Below, one piece after another: positions 55,161 through 64,000 of a stretch of 64,000 bases of DNA; the stretch's first letter is position 1; each line of letters starts with the position of its first letter. A model generated the notes under the pieces. That model worked only from the letters and a program-made list of their open reading frames with translations. It did no database searches and was not told the DNA's origin. Both the position numbers and the translations under genes were made by a program. The DNA comes from Uloborus plumipes (taxonomy: Eukaryota; Arthropoda; Arachnida; Araneae; Uloboridae): positions 1-64,000 of the forward strand of contig JAXGGA010004513.1 of NCBI GenBank assembly GCA_038373865.1. The letters run 5' to 3'.

Positions 55161-55591
55161 CCATCGGTCGTGCTTATTTGCTTTTCTGAAAGAAAACTAC
55201 ACTTTATATAAATTTGGGTAGCGACAACGGGGGGGGGGGGGGGGATGGGTCGTATTTTATGGGTAATTTTCTCCTTTTGGCGGGTTCTTGTTTTTTTTTT
55301 TTAATTATTGCTTTATTTGAGGATACGCTATTGCTCTTGTGTGAGGGGGGGAGGTGGAGCATAATACTAATTAATATTTAAAGTGTATAGATTTATATTC
55401 TGGGTGGTTCAAAAAAATTTTTGACAAAATTACATGACAGATCAGTTATGCAGCAATGATCAAAAATCATACTGAAACAGAGGGTAGCAAATCGACCCGA
55501 AACTGCTACAGGGTGTTTAAAATAGCACATGACACAAAGAAAAGAGGCAAAACAATTACAGATAATTTTATTGAAAAATACTCACTCACAT
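55161..55591. other. Unannotated stretch, about 0.43 kb
   Basis: Contains a 16-G run at 55229-55244. No gene recognised. Confidence 0.5.
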
Positions 55592-56022
55592 GCGTAACAG
55601 GAGGCGGCTCAAAGTAAAATTAATTTCCCACTTTCCGCACTTTTCCCTTGATCATAGTTACGTCGCTATGGATTTTTTTCACCCACTTAGCTTTTACAAC
55701 AATGGTTAAATGCTAACGATTAAAATTGCTTTGTGCGTACACTGTTATTTTATTGAAAAATCTACGTTTTTAAAACACAACATTTTCTTAGAAATTTCTG
55801 CTATATTAATGAATGACTGGATTTGTTAGAAAATATTGAGACATAACTCAGACATGAGGATATAAATAAAAGCGTAAGCCTAATAAAATAAACATAAATT
55901 AAATGAAATGCCTCAACAGGAATGCATAAAAAACGAGTGGAGCTGTTTTCTTTCGTTCTATTTCCATAGAGTCGACGCAAAATTTCTAAGCTCGATAAGC
56001 CTATTTTAAAATAACCGAGTAT
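55592..56022 (+). repeat. Dispersed GCGGCTCAAAG repeat, copy 3
   Basis: Same orientation as 18095 and 44015. It starts GCGTAACAGGAGGCGGCTC and ends AACCGAGTAT, and is closest to copy 2 in its middle segment (CATAGTTACGTCGCTATGGA). The minus frame of 76 codons across it is not credible. Confidence 0.78.
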
Positions 56023-56058
56023 GCCAGTCAAATGTTGAGCTCACAGGACTACGTTTAA

Positions 56059-56370
56059 CTAGACATCAAGACACGCTTGGTATCTATGTTGCATGGGACG
56101 GTACACCTTCTCAAAGATACCAGGTGTATCTCAAACATATCCTGTTTGCCACAGCGATCGTTCCTACCAAGTCTTCCGGCACTGCAACAGGTGTTTCACA
56201 CATAAGTCCTTTTATAATCCACACAAGAAAAAATCCAAGGAAGAAATATCTGGTGATTGCCACGTAATCGGGCCATCGTGACCAATTCAGCCGCCAGGAA
56301 AAGTAGCCAGCAGATTTGCTCTGAAGTTTATGCTGAAATGTGTAAGAGCTACGTTCTGTTGAAATCAAAG
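56059..56370 (-). pseudogene. Degenerate transposase C-terminal fragment (IS630/mariner-type DDE)
   Basis: Reading the minus strand, one frame gives WPDYVAITRYFFLGFFLVW, a decayed version of the W-P-x-R-S-P-D-x-x-P-L-D-F-F-L-W-G catalytic block. This is followed by ETPVAVPEDLVGTIAVANR. After a frameshift near 56130 the next frame continues DTPGIFEKVYRPMQHRYQAC and stops at 56059. This order matches the end of mariner-like transposases common in arthropods. At least one frameshift and the loss of key residues make it non-functional. Confidence 0.68.
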
Positions 56371-57550
56371 TTCATTTGTATTACAAGGCCGTCTCATGTC
56401 TCTAGAGCCCTCTGGGGGGGGGGGGTTGCGACCCTATGTTCTCATACGCTTTTTGATCCTTGTTAAATGACTGGTATTAACAGCACTTTGACAGGTTTTT
56501 TTTTTTTTGAACGCGCAGTCCTATTGGTTACTTAAAAAACAACAAAAAAAATAATAATAATAATAATAATAATAATTAAATAAAAATTAAAAAAAACCGA
56601 CAAAGAGTATGAAAATGTTTTTGTGTAAGGCCTAGTTAGGTTTTTCCTGAACCTGCTCATATTGTACAAGAGTGTTCATACATACAGACACGAAATAAAG
56701 TTTTTAAAAAAAAGAAAGAAAAAAAAAGAGAGAACAAAAAGTTGTTTCAGAACTTATTTTTAGAATTCGAATCTCAAATGATTTCTTTGTTAGTTTTAAG
56801 TCTTTCTTGTGAAACCGCATCACTATAATTGTGCAAAACGCTATTCTCGCCTTTTTTCTTTATTAACGTACAGTGTCTGAATAAATTAAACACGAACCAT
56901 TTCTAAAGTAATATTAATTATGTCTGATGCATTTCTCTGATAAAGAAAGCTGTATTTTAAGCTTAAACCAAAAGTTTTTTTTTTTTTTTTTTTTGCATAA
57001 TTATACGTAGTTCATTTAAAATGCTAAACACGGTGTTGGAATTTTTAAAACCTTAAAGTCGTTATCCATTTAGTTTTGAAGATGATTAAACCTGCCATTT
57101 TAAAAGAGCGGTGTAATTTCTTTCCGAAAGAAATTGGATTTTACTATAAAAGCTCGTTAATCATTTTAAACATTAGAGAAAAAATCACTTTATAATTAAA
57201 TTTTAAAACATCCTTTTTAATTCATTCTGACGTATCAAGATGTGCTTTAATGCCATAAATCTACAGAAGAAAATTACCCAGTATTGCGAATAATGATTTG
57301 TAGATTTTTCAAATCTTACATATTTCAAGTGAGCGTTTTTATATCGATAAACGATAATTTAAGTATTTTAATCGATTTAATTGGGCGGAAATCCAAACGG
57401 AGGCTTTTAAAATGCTTCTTTTTCTTCAGATTCCTTGGCGTCGTGCCATGATGATGTCGTTATTTCTAGTACGTTAATGTATATTGTTACGAAGATTCAA
57501 AAACTACATAGTGCATTGTAACAAATTAGTATATTTGTTAGAGTAAAGCA
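56371..57550. other. Unannotated stretch, about 1.2 kb
   Basis: Contains a 12-G run (56414-56425), an (AAT)n microsatellite at about 56551-56576 and a 20-T run near 56975. No gene recognised. Confidence 0.5.
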
Positions 57551-57930
57551 ATCAGCGGCGCTCAGAGTTAAAACTTTGGGAGGGGGGAATGCTCAATTTA
57601 ACAAATGAAATTTTAATTTTGCAGCATTGTAAAATACGAGAATGCACAGAGCACACAAATAAAAAATAAACGGCTCTTTTCTAATCAGATTATAATGAGC
57701 GGTGCCCCTTTCCTTCTACCTGTGCGATATATCTTATGTACATAACATGTGAAGGAACATTAAACATCATTTTAAAAAAAAGTTAAAAAATTAAAGAAAA
57801 AAATACATTTATTTAAGTGTTGCAATATTGTCTCCCACTTTTCCTTGATCATCACTAAAATTTATCGAATAAGAAATTTTTTTTTGGAAGTCACAGGGAA
57901 TCTCCGATCAGGGTGTCCCTAGAAATAACT
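57551..57930. mobile_element. Possible diverged relative of the 48255-49711 hAT element
   Basis: It starts CAGCGGCGCTCAGAG. Its interior parallels 49440-49620: AAAATACGAGAATGCACA, AACATTAAACATCATT, TTGTCTCCCAC and AAAATTTATCGAATAAG, then GGAAGTCAC. The right end is unclear and no target duplication was found. Confidence 0.4.
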
Positions 57931-57947
57931 TACAACATCTAAAGAAC

Positions 57948-58159
57948 TACTGTCTAATCTTTTATCGTAAAACCATTCTCGCTTTTGCGCATGCCTGAGG
58001 TTTCTTTGGATTTCCTCAAAATAGGGGAGAAATGCGAAGTAACATGCAACAGGAAGTAAGAAGCGAAAGCACCGGCAAGTGCGTCTCCTTATCCTATCAC
58101 CCCTTTTTCAAATAGAAGCGATCGTGACTGCCAGGCGCGCAATACGCAGGCATACAGTA
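57948..58159 (+). mobile_element. TACTGTC-type MITE (short form), copy 2
   Basis: The ends are TACTGTCTAATC and GGCATACAGTA. It is the inverse of 25807-26017, sharing CTTTTGCGCATGCCTGAGGT, AGCACCGGCAAGTGCGTCTC and TCGTGACTGCCAGGCGCGC. The TA border is conserved. Non-coding. Confidence 0.8.
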
Positions 58160-59549
58160 AGAATATGGTCTGAATTAGTAAGACTCAGCTGTTTACACAT
58201 ATAGATTAGTTGACATACATCCTACTAGAATATGCAAAGAGTTACCTCTCATAAGCCAGGGCTAAAGCCGAACTGAAGCAATTATACCAGACTATAGTAG
58301 AAAGCAACTTAACTTGACACTGAACGTCACTACGGGCGGAGCAAATAAGAGCTCACAAGCAGTCAGGGATCTCCTCTAATTCGCCAAGTAGGCTATGACG
58401 TTTTATCTAGCTCGTTTTTCATAGGCTAATGTCACTCAAACGTCACGCTGACGTCACGATGTTGTTGTCAGGAAACGTTGCAGAGTAGTATAGACTCCTA
58501 ATAAAATGTTAAAGGAAGATCTATCCAGAACTTAAACAAAGCCCAAACAGAACATTTTAAATTAAAATCGCAATCTTTTGATAGAACCGTCGTGCCCGAT
58601 CCCATCCCCATGGCCATATTGGTCCCATGTTAAAGCTGGTATAAAGAAGGGGGGGGGGGGTACAAGATAAGCATACAAAAGTATGGAATTCTGGAATAAA
58701 AACTAATGGAATAAGAGCCAAGTAATCTCAAAAAATTAAGGATATAAAAAGTAAAAATAACACATATTTACATTATTTGTAACAATATTTTGGGTGATAT
58801 CAATTGAGAACTATGTGACTGTCTTTCATTATAATTATATTTTCGATATTCACTTTTCTAACATCCTCCGAAGGTAACTTGCCAATTCTCCTTTCATTTA
58901 GTTGCTTCTCATAGTTTTCTCTTATCAGTATCTTTCTTTTGTAAAGAAAACTCTTTTCTTTTTTATTTCATTCCGGTAGCTGTTACTAAATTGTTGCAGA
59001 CAATGACTGTGTTGTCTAAATATATTCTTAGAAAGAAGATACTCTTAAGGAGGTGTTAAATTGTTGATAAGAGTAAGTTGCCCGTCTTTGGAATTTATAG
59101 TAAAGGTGGTTTTCTCACGATCAGCAGATAGCAGCTTTCCACAATCCGTTCTTAACATTTAAGAAAAAAAAAGTTTAATTCGTAAATAAATCAACTGTAT
59201 TCAACTATTTCCATTTTGCTGAAACCTTTCTACCTTACTTGTACCTGAAAGAACCAGTTCATTAAAAATTAGAAAAATGAAAACATCAACTTTTATAATG
59301 CTTAAATTCATAAAACTATTATTGCATCTTTATTTTATCGCAATAAACACATTTTAACTAGATTACGGATGGTAATGTGATTAATGGAATATCTTTGCTT
59401 TTATAACATAGCTCTGTGAGCACAGTAATAATATTTTTAAATGGTAACTAACTAATAAAAATAAAAAAAATAATGACTTGACTGTGATTGTTTTTGTTGC
59501 AAAGTATTTTGACATCTGAAATAATTTTATCTTATCCATAAAATATTTA
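58160..59549. other. Unannotated stretch, about 1.4 kb
   Basis: Mostly AT-rich, with a 12-G run at 58649-58660. The block 58200-58500 is more balanced, with several TGACGTCA-like words (GCTGACGTCACGATG at about 58447). No gene recognised. Confidence 0.45.
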
Positions 59550-59672
59550 TTTCTATTATTAGTGTAAAATTACATTATTATTCTATAACTATTTCTATTA
59601 TTAGTGTACAATTCTATTATTATTCTATATTATTTTTCTATAGCTATTTATATTATTAGTGTAAAATAATAA
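59550..59672 (+). repeat. Short AT-rich tandem repeat, about 3 units
   Basis: TCTATTATTAGTGTAAAATT, TCTATTATTAGTGTACAATT and TATATTATTAGTGTAAAATA start three consecutive units of roughly 40-55 bp, each followed by ATTATTATTCTATA-type sequence. Confidence 0.65.
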
Positions 59673-59910
59673 AGAAAAATTGATGCTTATGCATCCAGCT
59701 TTCTTTATTACGAATACGAATTTCCATTGAAGGAACTAAATCTTGCATGGTTTGGGGCTCAATTTCGCACTTCCTCGATAGATCTCTTAAGCTCTTGTGC
59801 AGATGTGCATTGTCTACCATTGCTGTAAACTTTACGACATATGATACCCCAAAGATTTTCTATAGATATCTGGTCTAAATGCCCCTGGACCATCTAGAAC
59901 ATCAAGATTC
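59656..59910 (-). pseudogene. Degenerate Tc1-type transposase C-terminal fragment
   Basis: On the minus strand the order of motifs follows Tc1 transposases. A decayed DGPGAFRPDI (from D-W-P-x-H-S-P-D-L) is followed, after a frameshift, by IENLWGIICRKVYSNGRQ with the catalytic Glu in the I-E-N-L-W-G motif. Then come QELKRSIEEVRN, a second frameshift, EPQTMQDLVPSMEIRIR, and a stop at 59656-59658. The DNA-binding half is absent. It is unrelated in detail to the intact element at 40.4 kb (IENLWG versus IEHLWD). Confidence 0.8.
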
Positions 59911-60802
59911 CAACTTAATCAATCTGTTTTTTTTTCTATTATTTCTCTATAGTTAAATAAGTTAGTAAAAACTGCACTTAAACTTTTCATAAAAGTTAAT
60001 TTTATATGTTTATCAACCTATGCGGCCTACTTTGTTACTGCATAATTCAAATGCCGCCTCCAGTGGTAAAAATGTTTCCGGTTTTCAGGCCTATACTGAT
60101 AGCATTAGTGCTGTATAACGAATCAAGCAAATTGCGATCGACTTGTGTATGCACGTTGGTACGATAGCATGTTTTCGCTACCTTCTAAAGTGGAATTATA
60201 AACAACTTTAAGTTCCTTCCGTGTTGTTTGGTCTATATGTTGCCATTTTAGCATTCAACGTTTATTATATGAAAATTGTACAGTGGCAGAGCTGTTTTTT
60301 TTTTTTAACGCTTTACTAACTGTATAGAACGAAGTTATTGATGCCAATTCAAACAAGAAAAACATTTAAATTGTTTTTTTCCCTAAATTGTGAGCTACAT
60401 TAACTGGACTGTGTTCATTCACTGACCGGAATATTTTTTATTTCCTCATTTATTTTCATTTGCATCTTATTGATTTTTTTAGAAAGACCGAATGGAGTTC
60501 ATTTAGTTTTTTACGTAAATTTAAATACATTTCCTTTTCAAGTACCTCATATTTTGTCACCGAATACATTTTTGAAATATGAAAATCTGAAGACACCAAA
60601 TTTGTACTTTTCCAATATTTTATCACAACCGCAAAAATCAGGCCTCTCTCTTCTCTCCTATTTTTCATCAGATTCTTTTATCAGAAAACCAAATAATGCT
60701 CGCTGAAATGTTGTTCGAAAAAATGCGCTGACCCATACCCTCGGGTAAACGAAACTGATAAGCTACCGGAATAAAAAAGGACCGATTTTTCACTTTTTTG
60801 GA
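59911..60802. other. Unannotated stretch, about 0.9 kb
   Basis: AT-rich. Opposed short frames at 60456-60706 have no motif. No repeat recognised. Confidence 0.5.
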
Positions 60803-61198
60803 AGCAATCGATTCCAGTTTTGTGGATGATTTTGAAAGCAGAATAACCGCGAGACGTCAGGCATTTTATTTCATTGATAGCTTGAAATGTTGCTGTTGCT
60901 TGTATTTCATTACTTACTTTTAGGATGGAAATGAGGGTTTACACTTTTGAAAACGTATCAGTAATCGATAGAATCTTTGATTGTATCGTACTTCACTTCT
61001 CTTCTTCACATAAAAGGAGTTTGAATTTTTATTGCATAATTTCACTGATTCAATGAGTGCTTCAGAAAATTTCGAAGAGTTAAGAACTGCACATTTTATT
61101 GCAATTAACTTATTCCTAAATGCTCTTCGTTACTGTATATTTCGTTTCATATTGATGTATTGTTGTTTAGTATTTATCGTTTGCATTTTTATTTGATG
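60803..61198 (+). repeat. Direct duplication, unit 1
   Basis: About 396 bp matched by 61361-61754 at an offset of about 556 bp. Landmarks: CGAGACGTCAGGC, TTACACTTTTGAAAACGTAT, CAGTAATCGATAGAA, AAAAGGAGTTTGAATTTTTA and GCATTTTTATTTGAT. The units differ by many substitutions and small indels, so the duplication is not recent. No frame is conserved. Confidence 0.82.
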
Positions 61199-61360
61199 CT
61201 TAAGACCGCGCTTTTAACACTTCTACTTTCACTTTGCTGTTATTACTACTTTCAACTTCAATGGTGTGTTAATTCGTAAATTTTGCTTCGTTTGTAAAAG
61301 AACCGTTTGGCGGGGGGGGGGGGGTCTTAGGAGGAAGGGGCATTTTTAGGGGGAGGAGGG
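61199..61360. other. Spacer between duplicated units, with a 13-G run
   Basis: Sequence present only once. It includes G13 at 61312-61324 followed by G-rich GAGGAAGGGG and GGGGGAGGAGGG. Confidence 0.6.
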
Positions 61361-61754
61361 AGATCAATTCCAGTTTTTTGAAACATTTTGAAAGTAGAAA
61401 AACTGCGAGACGTCAGGCGTTCTGTCATTGATAACTTAATATATTGGTTATATGTCTTTACTCACTTTTATGTTGGAAATGAGTGTTTACACTTTTGAAA
61501 ATGTATCAGTAATCGATGGAAACTTAAATTGTATCGTACTTCATTTCTCTTTTTCTCATAAAAGGAGTTTGAATTTTTATAAACCAATTACATTATTTCA
61601 CTGATTCGGCGAGTGCTTTAGAAATTTTGAAGTTTTAAGAACTGTTCATTTTACTACAATTACCGGATTTCTAACTGTTCTTTGTGGCTGTATATTTTAT
61701 TTCACATCCATACAAACTGTTCTTTATTATGAATCATCTGCATTTTTATTTGAT
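61361..61754 (+). repeat. Direct duplication, unit 2
   Basis: Counterpart of 60803-61198. It ends GCATTTTTATTTGAT exactly where the Helitron at 61756 begins, while unit 1 continues with GCTTAAGACCGCG, so unit 1 approximates the empty site. Confidence 0.82.
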
Positions 61755-61755
61755 A

Positions 61756-62320
61756 CTAGCGGTACCCGCACGGCTTTGCCCGTGGTATAAAATTAAAAAT
61801 TCATTTGTAAAAAATTGATATAGCAGAAAAAATACTCTATTTTAGTTATTCAAAAATTTGGCATGGACCCCACACTACTTCCCTTTTGCGTGTAAATTTC
61901 TTAGTAGATGCCTTAAGTGCTAAAATAGTGCTTGGAGTGAGCAAGATAACAATACAAACATTTACATCCCTAGTTTGCCACAAAACAATGCAAAAAAATG
62001 TTTTTCAATGATTAATCTCCTAAATATCGCCGATTTTAACATCATTCAGTGGATTTTTCGCAAAATATCGCCAATAGCACCAAATTGAACTCAAATAAAA
62101 AAAAATAAATTTTTTCGACAAATTTGCCGCCAACTTGGCGATATGTCGCCAAATTGGCGTCAAACACTTGGCGACTAAAAGCTTGGCGATATTTCGCCAA
62201 GTGCTCGGGCCAATTCATATCACTTTTGTCTGTATTAAAATTAACACTGATTTACCCCATAAAAGGGGTAAAAACCCCCTTGGGGAAATTCGAATGCAAC
62301 CCCAAGGGGAGGTGCACAAA
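61756..62320 (-). mobile_element. Helitron, 3' end intact, 5' end truncated
   Basis: On the minus strand the 3' end is the hairpin CCACGGGCAAAGCCGTGCGGG, shown here by its stem bases, then TACCG and CTAG before host T. The interior matches 17400-17875 inverted: GGCGATATGTCGCCAAATTG, ACCCCATAAAAGGGGTAAAA and ACCCCAAGGGGAGGTGCAC. Homology ends near 62320 and the 5' terminus is missing. Confidence 0.72.
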
Positions 62321-62643
62321 AATAAGCCAAAAGAGAAAATAAGAACAATTTTGCTGCTCACAGAAATCTTACCAAAGTTTAAAAGAAGAAGAAAGTTTTC
62401 TTTCCTAACTTCAAAAACAAAATAATAGAAATTTCGTGCATTATTCTTCACCATGATAATAAAAACAATGAACATCGACAAACATCAACCAGCAAATGAT
62501 AAATTAAAAGCCAAACTCGTTCACTCAAGCCATTTACTGCAATTTATATTGAAATAAAAAAAAAAGGAAATAAAATATGTTTTGCCAGACGATAAATTTA
62601 GAATGGTTTGCTATCATGTTGTTTCTTTTTACTTTCTTCTATA
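62321..62643. other. Unannotated stretch, 323 bp
   Basis: A-rich sequence between two Helitrons. No gene seen. Confidence 0.5.
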
Positions 62644-62754
62644 TCTATTATATAGAAGAAAGTATTGGTTTCGTGAAAATTTTCGAATGTCGAATTTTGA
62701 CGGATTTGCACGTTTTGAGGTGCGCTGAGTCCATTTCGACCATTTTTGGAAAAT

Positions 62755-62820
62755 GTCTGTCTGTGTGTCTGTGTGTGTGTGTGTGTGTGTCTGTGTGTGT
62801 GTGAGTCTGTATGTGTGTGA
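62755..62820. repeat. (GT)n microsatellite inside the Helitron
   Basis: CTGTGTGT and GTGTGTGTGTGTGT runs with scattered C and A substitutions. Frames translated from it are artefacts. Confidence 0.9.
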
Positions 62821-62936
62821 CCAGTTTTTGTGGCCGCGCTAGAGCAAAAACTACTGCATGAAATCGAACAAAAATTTTTTCACATATGTACCACCATGTG
62901 AACTGGTGCACCTGACTTTGTTTAGCGAATTCCTCC

Positions 62937-63240
62937 AAGGGGGGTGGAGCAATCGCACGTGTTCTGCGCGTGGGTGATTGCTATATCTCAGGAAGTAACC
63001 GGCGGAATCAAACGAAAATTGGTCCATAGGTAGACCCTACCGAGTACAGGTGCTGATTCAATTTGCGCGTCAATATCTCGAAGGGGGTGGAGCAATCGCA
63101 CGTGTTCTGCGCGGGGGTGATTGCTATATCTCAGGAAGTAACAAACGGAATCAAACGAAAATTGGTCCATAGGTAGACCCTATTGAGTACAGGTGTTGTG
63201 TCAATTTGTGTGTCAATATCTCAAAGGGGGGTGGAGCAAT
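62937..63240 (+). repeat. 143-bp tandem repeat inside the Helitron
   Basis: GGTGGAGCAATCGCACGTG starts units near 62944 and 63087, and GGTGGAGCAATCAAAAG starts a third, diverging one near 63231. Each unit contains ATTGCTATATCTCAGGAAGT, CAAACGAAAATTGGTCCATA and TAGACCCTA. Confidence 0.88.
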
Positions 63241-63722
63241 CAAAAGTGCTTATTTTGTCATTGCACCTACTGTATCTCGAGAAATATTGCTGCGATTTGA
63301 ATGAAATTTGGAATAACACTAACCCAATATGGAAGCAAGCATCGATTAAATTTTGGCGCCAATCGCCCCAGAGGGAGGGTGGGGTGATTTTTGCGCTTAG
63401 TCAACAATGCGAAAAATTAATTCATTAAAAAATCGCTTTCACGCTATTCAATTATCAAAACAGCTGAAAACTTTCAATGATTTGAAATTTTTAACTGTTG
63501 CCAATTTCTTTTTACTAACAAATAAAATGTTTGCAATTAATCTAAACAAAGCTTTTGCAATGATTTCCAATTTCGTTCATTGATTCTGCATTTGCAGGGT
63601 TATTACGATAATTGGGAAATTGGAGCTGTTTCCAATTATTCGGGCGAGTACGTAATTTATTTTGTAACTGGAATTCATAAGATAGATATAGAAGAAAGTT
63701 TCGTGACGGCCACGACAGCTAG

Positions 63723-64000
63723 TTTGACCTCATTTAGTTAAGCAATGTTTCCCTCTTCTACACAACTCGTCAGATCGCCAAAATATCTCTAAACTCACAA
63801 AAATGGTACGCGTCAGTTTTTTCCTTCACTATCTTTTTTAAAGAAAGGACTCGATTTCTCATTTGATTGACAGGTGCCATCTTAACACGATTTTATTATA
63901 TTTCATTTGACTAATTTTAATAAGGCTTGGAGTTTGGATTGCTACAAAAACAAATACATTTTTAAAATTATTAATGGAAAAAGAACGAAACAAATAAACG
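63723..64000. other. Unannotated right edge, 278 bp
   Basis: AT-rich; no feature recognised. Confidence 0.5.

Larger units (their letters stand above)
62644..63722 (+). mobile_element. Non-autonomous Helitron, 1079 bp, with internal tandem repeat
   Basis: It starts TCTATTATATAGAAGAAAGT after host A. It ends with the small hairpin TCGTGACGGCCACGA, a spacer and CTAG (63719-63722) before host T. ATAGAAGAAAGT recurs just before the 3' hairpin, so the two ends share a word. It carries a (GT)n tract (62755-62820) and two full units plus part of a third of a ~143-bp tandem repeat (62937-63240). Frames inside are short and not Rep/helicase. Confidence 0.75.

Noticed and set aside
62577..62938. 75- and 96-codon frames at 62577-62804 (+) and 62648-62938 (-)
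   Set aside because: They run through a (GT)n tract inside a Helitron; the Val/Cys and Thr/His repeats are artefacts.

Overview
The window is AT-rich eukaryotic DNA, about two thirds A+T by eye. It has almost no long open reading frames and is packed with short non-autonomous transposons, tRNA-derived SINEs, Helitron-type elements, long homopolymers and microsatellites. This fits an intergenic or intronic stretch of a large arthropod genome. A chelicerate, probably a spider, is my best guess from the general look of the repeat families, but it is an inference and no host gene here proves it. I see nothing bacterial, no operons, no CRISPR array, and no rRNA or functional tRNA gene.

Only two protein-coding calls are convincing. 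The first is an intact Tc1/mariner transposase (40443-41486) inside a complete 1.2-kb element. It has 27-bp perfect terminal inverted repeats, TA target duplications and DD36E spacing of the catalytic residues. The second is a small candidate first exon of a THAP zinc-finger protein (49854-49924), with a start codon, the N-terminal C-x3/4-C half of the domain, the FHR motif and a consensus splice donor; I could not find its later exons. Three degenerate transposase relics lie on the minus strand: 54405-55160, 56059-56370 and 59656-59910.

Layout. 1-13.4 kb: a nested pair of hAT elements, a hairpin element, TACTGTC-type MITEs, a CTATATA-type hAT MITE, a complete minus-strand Helitron, SINE copies (one complete with a 12-bp target duplication) and a hAT-like repeat in opposite orientations. 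13.4-27 kb: a CpG-rich ATCGG-dense repeat, Helitrons, three dispersed repeat families and an 1115-bp hAT element with perfect 8-bp duplications. 27-40 kb: a degenerate 42-bp minisatellite, a degenerate ~120-bp tandem array, several MITEs, one complete Helitron, a piggyBac-like element with TTAA ends, a self-nested MITE and a CpG-rich unique island. 40-43 kb: the active-looking Tc1 element next to a Helitron that itself carries a hAT MITE and a foldback element. 43-50 kb: a large AT microsatellite, a 1218-bp near-perfect inverted repeat, a SINE split by two later insertions, a 1441-bp hAT element and the THAP exon. 50-64 kb: poly-G/C tracts, transposase relics, a direct ~395-bp duplication and two Helitrons.

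The elements do not form a pathway. Their relations are those of insertion history: who sits inside whom can be read from target-site duplications. I found no clear sign of a new biological system. The most informative items are the intact DD36E transposon, the long hairpin at 45.0-46.2 kb, the composite SINE, the paralogous empty site beside the 61.76-kb Helitron, the THAP exon and the unusual density of long G/C runs.
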